Below, one piece after another: positions 24,430 through 29,230 of a stretch of 29,230 bases of DNA. Each line of letters starts with the position of its first letter. Within the stretch, counting starts at the first letter, position 1. The DNA is taken from the IMG/VR virus record IMGVR_UViG_3300043436_000890, positions 1 to 29,230 of that record. The stretch is one strand, 5' to 3'. The translations under genes and the position numbers were made by a program. Source of the DNA: a virus. The notes under the pieces are model-generated. The model did not search any database. It worked only from the letters and a program-made list of their open reading frames with translations, and was not told the DNA's origin.

Positions 24430-25983
24430 TTAGAATTGTGGAATCTCTTCGATCAACACAGTGCGAGACAAATCTTCGATAAATACATCGCAACGGTCTT
24501 TCATCCAGATTTCATATCCTGGGAATTTGTTAGCAGAACTCATACCCTGAGATTTAGCAAAACCTAAGTGGTGACGAGTACCATCGATATAACCCCAAGT
24601 CATTGAAGGAGCACCCTTCATACGTACTTCACGGATGTTGTTTACCATTGAACCATCGCTCATTGGAGAAACGTCAAACACCATGAATACAGGAGTTGAT
24701 TTCTTGTTCTGACCAAATTCCAAGTTAGATTGTGGCAAATCAAGTTCTTTCAAGTGGATCAATTCAACACGACCTGTTTCACGTGTAACCATTGCATCGA
24801 AAGCAAAGTTATAAGTGATGTGTTGTCCTTCTCCTTGCATATAACGATTTCCAGAATCAGCCATGAAAGTAAGACCGCTATTTAAAGCGTCAGTCTTCAA
24901 AGCTTGTTGGAACACGTCAAAACCAGCTTCGTTTGTGTACATTTTAACCTTACGATCTTTAACATCCACACGACGATAGAACAAATCTCCAAATACAGAA
25001 CGGATCAAGTTAGCAGAGAACTCACCACGATTGTATTGAACCAAGTTACCATTGTTACGCATTCTGTGGTAAACACCTGCAGATGTACGCTTCAACTCTT
25101 GTTTAGAACCGTTAGTCTTAACAGTACCTGGCTTAGACCAGATCATACGCTTAACTTTCAATTCCAACATGCTCTTACGCATCCAGAACTCAATGAATGG
25201 TTCCCATTTAACATCATTACGAGTTAAAGGCAACTGATTTCTACGCTGAGGAGCATATACTAGGATGTCTAAAGGATTACCTTTGCTATCTCTCATCATT
25301 TTGTCATCAGCCCACTCAGTGATCTTGTGCTCATAACCATATGCAGAACCCAAAGATTCGAACATAGTGATTTGCTCACCCAAACGAGGAAGACCTAACA
25401 AGTCTTGATCGAATTCACCGATTGCAGCATCAACCAATTCCAATTCAACACCAATTTGTAAGAATGTATCACTTACGAAATCTACAGTTGGATTGTCAGT
25501 TACTAGGTTGAAAGTGTATAAATATCCCATGTTCCAAGGAACTGGATCTTTGATAACGTAGAAACGAGGACCATATTGACGAGAACCTACAGAAACGATA
25601 GCGTTCTTAGAGAATTCGTTAGTGTCCAATACCAATGTAAATTCCTGACCATCGATACCTGGTTTCTCCAGAGCTTCTGTAGCAGCAGGAATGTCGATGA
25701 TTTTAGGGAATTTGTAAGGAACAGCTACTTGCCATTTCCAAGCATCACTATTATTATCGATGTAATACGGTGTGCTTTTGTTAATCATGTCCAAGAAATC
25801 ATTGCTATACAATGAACTTTGGGTGTAGAGACTGATGATTTTCTTATCATAATCAGCAGGCTCTGTGCTGTGGAAGCTCTCTAGGTGGTTAGCATCAGTG
25901 AGTTTGCCCACAGCACGCTTGTCCATAGAGGCCACTCTCGCATAAGTGAATCCAGTTAAACCTGGAATTGTTTGAATTGCCAT
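24430..25983 (-). CDS. Major capsid protein (crAss family, HK97-like fold expected), 517 aa
   Basis: Major capsid protein of a crAss-like phage, recognised by its sequence style and position after the scaffold-like gene. Segments typical of the family include IPGLTGFTYARVASMDKRAV (residues 6-25), SLYTQSSLYSNDFLDMINKS, SVGSRQYGPRFYVIKDPVPW and, near the C-terminus, DVSPMSDGSMVNNIREVRMK. The length is in the usual range (~490-520). The HK97 fold is known for the family, not shown here. About four in five arginine codons are CGT, in contrast with AGA in most neighbours, consistent with very high expression. PGLTGFTYAR at residues 7-16 recurs in the cargo protein. The gene is followed by a long GC-rich hairpin and preceded 32 nt upstream by the scaffold stop. 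Confidence 0.9.
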   Translation of the reverse strand: MAIQTIPGLTGFTYARVASMDKRAVGKLTDANHLESFHSTEPADYDKKIISLYTQSSLYSNDFLDMINKSTPYYIDNNSDAWKWQVAVPYKFPKIIDIPAATEALEKPGIDGQEFTLVLDTNEFSKNAIVSVGSRQYGPRFYVIKDPVPWNMGYLYTFNLVTDNPTVDFVSDTFLQIGVELELVDAAIGEFDQDLLGLPRLGEQITMFESLGSAYGYEHKITEWADDKMMRDSKGNPLDILVYAPQRRNQLPLTRNDVKWEPFIEFWMRKSMLELKVKRMIWSKPGTVKTNGSKQELKRTSAGVYHRMRNNGNLVQYNRGEFSANLIRSVFGDLFYRRVDVKDRKVKMYTNEAGFDVFQQALKTDALNSGLTFMADSGNRYMQGEGQHITYNFAFDAMVTRETGRVELIHLKELDLPQSNLEFGQNKKSTPVFMVFDVSPMSDGSMVNNIREVRMKGAPSMTWGYIDGTRHHLGFAKSQGMSSANKFPGYEIWMKDRCDVFIEDLSRTVLIEEIPQF

Positions 25984-26015
25984 CTTAGTTACTTTTTAGA
26001 TTATTGTTTAAATGT

Positions 26016-27284
26016 TTATAAAAACCATGAACTAGGTTTCTGCCCTGATGAGGATTTAGATCCTGTTTTACTCACTTGTCTTGCAACCTCACCAAACAGT
26101 TCATTAGATTTTTTACTTATTCCTGTTTTTTGAATTGTAGAAAGAGTAGGATCTTTTTCCATAATCTTCATGATGAGAGCAAGCTTAACTTTTGATTGGT
26201 GATTCTCTGGTCTTTTCAGTTCCAGGATAGCACGATCAAAGTCTGTAATTGTCTCTCCAGAAGATGTTTTGTATTTATCTACTAATAGATAGTCTTGTAA
26301 TTCTGAAGCAAGCTTAGGATTCAAAGGAATACCGTCAAACTCTTTTGCTTTCAATTTATCCTGCAGAATAGCGTTAACGTTATTTACGTATTGATTCTTA
26401 ATAGCTTGTCTTTGTTGCAATTGTCTTTCAGACTCTTGCTCTAACTGTTGAAGCTTTGCTGCTTCCTTCTTAACCAGCACTTTGTGGTGTTTGGTTGCTA
26501 CAGTTTCAAGATCACCATAGTTTTTCAATCTTTCAACCTCTGAGTTGATATCTTCAGGTTCGAACCCTTGATCAGCTAGAGCTTGTTTAATGATTGTAAC
26601 TTGGTTTGATTCATCTCCAAGATCCATTTCAGCAAAACTTACAGCAGCGTTATATGTGCCAAAATACTCCTTAGGATCAACTCCTTTTACAAATATGGCT
26701 TCAAACGCTTGTTGATAATCTTCTCCAAACTGTCCAATGAAGTTGTTTACCACTTCAATAGCACCTTTCTTTTTCTCTTCTTGGAATCTCTCCAGGAATT
26801 CTTCAGGTGTAGAGATGTCAACATCCTCATCTTCATCTTGGGAAAATACACCAAGTTTTACAAGATCTTTAGCAAGAGCACTAAACTGAGAACCTTCTGG
26901 TTCAGTTTCATCACTCTCAGAATCATCTGTTGATTCAGCTTCTTTAGATTTGGATTTTGTAGGAGTAGCAGGTTTGCTATCCTCTTCTTCCTCTTCTTCC
27001 TCATCATCTCCTAATAGGAAATCTGATAAGCTTTTTTTACTGTCTTCTTCTTCTTTCTTTCCTGGTTCAGCCTCATCGATTTGTTCTCCAACTGATTTAG
27101 CAGGAGCTTTCTTTGTAGGTTTAGGTTCAGGATCATTAGTAATTTCCTTGATGTCATCAGGATTACTAGAAGCAGTTTCTGGAGACATGAGATCGCTCAA
27201 AAGTTCAGCGTTTCCCATTCCCATTCCCATGGTATCCTCGATACCAAAGTTGCCAAATGATGGATTATCTAAATTCTCAGCCAT
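26016..27284 (-). CDS. Probable capsid scaffold protein, 422 aa
   Basis: Located between the portal/SPFH genes and the capsid gene, where crAss-like phages and most tailed phages carry a scaffold. Residues 1-125 are acidic and disordered, with a run of Asp/Glu at 93-102 (DDEEEEEEED) and Pro/Lys-rich patches. Residues ~150-330 are strongly helical (FLERFQEEKKKGAIEVVNNF, then the coiled-coil region VKKEAAKLQQLEQESERQLQ). The C-terminus (from ~385) is basic (ISKKSN, VSKTGSKSSSGQKPSSWFL), which is the usual capsid-binding feature of scaffolds. No protease motif was seen. A candidate promoter lies 30 nt upstream. The start is preceded by the same A-rich leader as the 322-aa gene. Confidence 0.75.
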   Translation of the reverse strand: MAENLDNPSFGNFGIEDTMGMGMGNAELLSDLMSPETASSNPDDIKEITNDPEPKPTKKAPAKSVGEQIDEAEPGKKEEEDSKKSLSDFLLGDDEEEEEEEDSKPATPTKSKSKEAESTDDSESDETEPEGSQFSALAKDLVKLGVFSQDEDEDVDISTPEEFLERFQEEKKKGAIEVVNNFIGQFGEDYQQAFEAIFVKGVDPKEYFGTYNAAVSFAEMDLGDESNQVTIIKQALADQGFEPEDINSEVERLKNYGDLETVATKHHKVLVKKEAAKLQQLEQESERQLQQRQAIKNQYVNNVNAILQDKLKAKEFDGIPLNPKLASELQDYLLVDKYKTSSGETITDFDRAILELKRPENHQSKVKLALIMKIMEKDPTLSTIQKTGISKKSNELFGEVARQVSKTGSKSSSGQKPSSWFL

Positions 27285-27305
27285 ATGTAGTTGTATTTAT
27301 TTGGT
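27285..27305 (-). promoter_or_regulatory. Repeated A-rich translation leader (scaffold gene)
   Basis: The leader before the scaffold ATGG begins ACCAAATAAATA and ends CAACTACAT, differing from that of the 322-aa gene only by two inserted bases. It contains no Shine-Dalgarno motif. Confidence 0.55.
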
Positions 27306-27313
27306 TTTCAATG

Positions 27314-27344
27314 TAAAAGTATGTAATAGCTTCGTAACTGCAAA
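27314..27344 (-). promoter_or_regulatory. Candidate Bacteroidota promoter for the scaffold-capsid operon
   Basis: The minus strand has TTTG (27341-27344), a 19-nt spacer, then TACTTTTA (27314-27321). The Bacteroides consensus is TTTG-N19-21-TAnnTTTG, so only the last base of the -7 box differs. It lies in the 118-nt gap between the SPFH gene and the scaffold gene. It would allow scaffold and capsid to be made in excess over portal. Confidence 0.55.
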
Positions 27345-27402
27345 GAGATGAAACACTATATAAATCAATTTTGTGGTTAATATAGCATTAATGTATTTTC
27401 TT

Positions 27403-27933
27403 CTAATCAAGTTTGTTTGTAACTACATCATTTATTAGTCTGAAACTCCTGATAGGTGCTAAATCAGTGAGTGTCACTTGACTAATTTCCACTCCCCACT
27501 TTTTAACTTCCACTCTAGCTTTCTTTGTTAGAATATTATCTATCTCTGGATCAATACACTCTTCTACAGTCTTTGACATAATAATATTCTTGATGATGCT
27601 TTGGGTCATATCTGATATAGCATCTTGTGCGTCATACACCTCTAATAGAAAAACTTTGACATCTGCTATCTTATATTTAACCACTCCCTTCACTACAATA
27701 TTCTGTTTGTCAATAGTGTATAACGATTGAGCTGGTAAGCTTAGTGTAGTTGTAACTGTATATTGTGTAATAACTTCATCAAGTATTGGTATCTTGAAGT
27801 GAATTCCAGGAGTGATTACCTTTTTAAATTTACCTATTCTATTGATAACACCTTCCTCATAAGGATTAACAATAACAAAAGGAGCTAGTAGACTAGCCCA
27901 ATTTGTTATTATATCTATGAGTTTTTCAAACAT
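27403..27933 (-). CDS. SPFH/band-7 (stomatin/prohibitin-like) domain protein, 176 aa
   Basis: The sequence is clearly an SPFH domain: EGVINRIGKFKKVITPGIHF at residues 27-46, IPILDEVITQYTVTTTLSLP, then QNIVVKGVVKYKIADV (77-92), and WGVEISQVTLTDLAPIRSFR (146-165). The family forms membrane-bound oligomeric rings or cages (stomatin, prohibitin, HflK/HflC). Here the protein is essentially the domain alone, with a short hydrophobic N-terminus (IITNWASLLAPFVIV, 8-22) that may insert into or lie along a membrane; it lacks the long C-terminal coiled coil of flotillins. It sits between portal and scaffold, and its ATG overlaps the portal stop (TAATG at 27931-27935). It ends in TAG, the only one here. 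Role unknown: it could organise assembly at the membrane, or interfere with the host FtsH-HflKC system (both are speculation). Confidence 0.85.
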   Translation of the reverse strand: MFEKLIDIITNWASLLAPFVIVNPYEEGVINRIGKFKKVITPGIHFKIPILDEVITQYTVTTTLSLPAQSLYTIDKQNIVVKGVVKYKIADVKVFLLEVYDAQDAISDMTQSIIKNIIMSKTVEECIDPEIDNILTKKARVEVKKWGVEISQVTLTDLAPIRSFRLINDVVTNKLD

Positions 27934-29230
27934 TATTTACCTTTTTTAGATGCTCTGTTCTTAGCATTTTCTTTTGCAATAGCAAGATCGTTTGCTTGGT
28001 TCTCTCTAGCCACTTGGAGCTTTTCTCTCTCAATTGCTAATTTATCAGCAGCTTGTTTGTTCTTAGCACCAATATCAGCCATCTTCATTTGATAATCTCT
28101 TGAAGCTTTCTGTTGTTCATTTGCCAACTTGCTCACCTCAAAAACATCAGGTACTGTGTTTTGATTAATGTCTTCGCTTTCTACATTACCAAATCCTGTA
28201 GCTTGAATGATAGCAATCTCTTTCTTATTGATTCTATCAAGTTCTTTTTGGTAATCATCGTGTGCCAATTTCTCTTCAGCTTGTTGCTGTTGTAACTGCA
28301 ATTGAGCTTGTGCTTGTTCAGCTTGTTGTTGCTGCTGTTGTTGTTGCAATTGCATTTGCTGATTTTGCATAGCTTCTTGTCTTTCTTTCAGAGTTTTAAA
28401 CACCTTCTTCATCTGACGTACAGACTTGGTGCTATACAACTCAATGATATCGTACAATGAACCACCATTCTGAATAACAGCCTGAGACAATGCTCTAATC
28501 TCTTGGAACATCTGATTATCTTCAGGTCTGTTAGTAAGGAACACTTTGAGATCACGGAATCTGAGTTCAGAACCATTAACCTGTACAAAAGCTGATTCTC
28601 CTTCAGACGTAATGTATGATAGGGTGGATTGTGGTTTTTTGCTCTCAATATACAAAGCTGCATCAATAATTGCTTGATACAATTGGCCCATTATATATTC
28701 ATGAGCTACAAACAAAGGTTCTGTTTGAGCATATGATTGTTGAATAGCTGTACTTGTACCTGTTGCAGATTCACTAGCTGTTACAGATCCCATTCTTTGT
28801 CTTGACATACCTACAAGTTCCCAACACTCATTCTTCAATTGCATAGCAAGATTGTAACGAGATTGAATCTCCTGTGTACGTGTAAGATCGATATCTCTAA
28901 ACTGGTTAAATGAGCTTGGAGATTTTAGGTTTTCAGGACTATCGTCTATAAATACAACACCTCTGTTACGTGCTTCCATTTCCCAAACATCTAATGCATC
29001 TTGTGCATCACCATCTTTTGGAACTGGTACGTGTCTGATAGATGTCAAATAAACCTTACCAACTTCTTTCTCAAGGAGTTTGTAAAGCTGGTTCATGCAG
29101 ACATTATATAACACCTGGAAAGGTTTCATCATGTCTACAAGACTCTTAGCTTCTGTATTTTTAACTTCGTGAGTTATACCTATAATAGGACAATAGTTAA
29201 GAAGTTTGAATGGTTTGATGTGGTAGATGT
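27933..29230 (-). CDS. Portal protein (crAss family), C-terminal part; N-terminus off the right edge
   Basis: The frame is open to the right edge, continuing upstream of the first in-window ATG (29132), so the true start lies outside. The readable ~432 codons include SLVDMMKPFQVLYNVCMNQL, YLTSIRHVPVPKDGDAQDAL, SRYNLAMQLKNECWELVGMS and SYAQTEPLFVAHEYIMGQLY, which belong to the portal of crAss-like phages. The portal forms the dodecameric DNA-packaging vertex. The C-terminal ~170 residues are an unusual Gln-rich coiled-coil tail, including eight consecutive Gln, then charged heptads (KLAHDDYQKELDRINKKE, KLAIEREKLQVARENQ) and a basic end. This tail probably reaches the capsid interior. The stop overlaps the SPFH start. 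Confidence 0.85.
   Translation of the reverse strand, partial: IYHIKPFKLLNYCPIIGITHEVKNTEAKSLVDMMKPFQVLYNVCMNQLYKLLEKEVGKVYLTSIRHVPVPKDGDAQDALDVWEMEARNRGVVFIDDSPENLKSPSSFNQFRDIDLTRTQEIQSRYNLAMQLKNECWELVGMSRQRMGSVTASESATGTSTAIQQSYAQTEPLFVAHEYIMGQLYQAIIDAALYIESKKPQSTLSYITSEGESAFVQVNGSELRFRDLKVFLTNRPEDNQMFQEIRALSQAVIQNGGSLYDIIELYSTKSVRQMKKVFKTLKERQEAMQNQQMQLQQQQQQQQAEQAQAQLQLQQQQAEEKLAHDDYQKELDRINKKEIAIIQATGFGNVESEDINQNTVPDVFEVSKLANEQQKASRDYQMKMADIGAKNKQAADKLAIEREKLQVARENQANDLAIAKENAKNRASKKGK
28323..28346 (-). repeat. CAA/CAG trinucleotide repeat (poly-Gln) in the portal tail
   Basis: Eight consecutive glutamine codons (CAA and CAG mixed) inside a broader Gln-rich region of the portal C-terminus. 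Interruption by two CAG codons reduces slippage, but the tract length could vary between isolates in multiples of one residue. Confidence 0.75.

Noticed and set aside
27403-27405. TAG stop as sign of recoded stop codon (TAG to Gln) known from some crAss-like phages
   Set aside because: Read-through would add only five residues before TAA, and no gene contains internal TAG or TGA. TAA, TGA and TAG are all used as stops.
1-29230. CRISPR arrays, insertion sequences, attachment sites or RNA polymerase genes
   Set aside because: No regularly spaced direct repeats, transposase motifs, tRNA-end duplications or polymerase motifs were found. No gene-free stretch exceeds 180 nt.

Overview
This window reads as the late (virion structural) region of a crAss-like phage (order Crassvirales), a podovirus-type phage of Bacteroidota. 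I base this on protein sequences recognised from memory and on gene order; no database search was possible. The clearest markers are a 517-residue crAss-type major capsid protein preceded by an acidic scaffold-like protein and a portal, and a 2070-residue tail stabilisation ('muzzle') protein directly followed by its usual partner. Upstream of the muzzle sit a P22 gp4-like tubular/ring protein, an IHF/HU-like ring protein and a second ring protein in the order known for crAssphage. The DNA is AT-rich and no start codon has a recognisable GGAGG-type ribosome binding site, as expected for a Bacteroidota host. TAA, TGA and TAG all serve as stops, so there is no sign of the stop-codon reassignment seen in some crAss-like phages.

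All supported genes lie on the minus strand, so transcription runs from right to left. Right edge (29230-24430): the portal, which continues off the window, an SPFH/band-7 domain protein, a scaffold-like protein with a candidate promoter in front, and the major capsid protein. Next (24430-20419): a structured intergenic RNA, two conserved structural proteins (322 aa, and a 243-aa connector/ring candidate), a probably very abundant 365-aa virion protein, another structured intergenic hairpin, a 186-aa structural protein, a 49-aa zinc-ribbon microprotein and an 88-aa protein. Then (20416-13731) comes an adhesion block: a collar-domain fibre, three fibre-like proteins and a small modular protein, ending in a strong intrinsic terminator at 13662-13691.

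A candidate Bacteroidota-type promoter (13607-13614) then restarts transcription for a neck/tail operon (13559-3108): an HTH-metallophosphoesterase fusion, two ring proteins, the tubular protein, the muzzle and its partner protein. Their start and stop codons overlap or nearly touch. The left end holds an 864-aa probable capsid cargo (ejected) protein and the start of a second such protein, cut by the window edge.

The genes fit one machine: head shell and scaffold, portal and neck rings, tail muzzle, an interchangeable set of fibres, and ejected cargo. The most interesting observations are: a 10-residue motif shared by the capsid protein N-terminus and the cargo protein; an SPFH protein inside the head operon; three families of swapped anchor modules among the fibre and tail genes; and two genes (capsid protein and 365-aa protein) that combine CGT-biased arginine codons with unusual hairpins directly after them.
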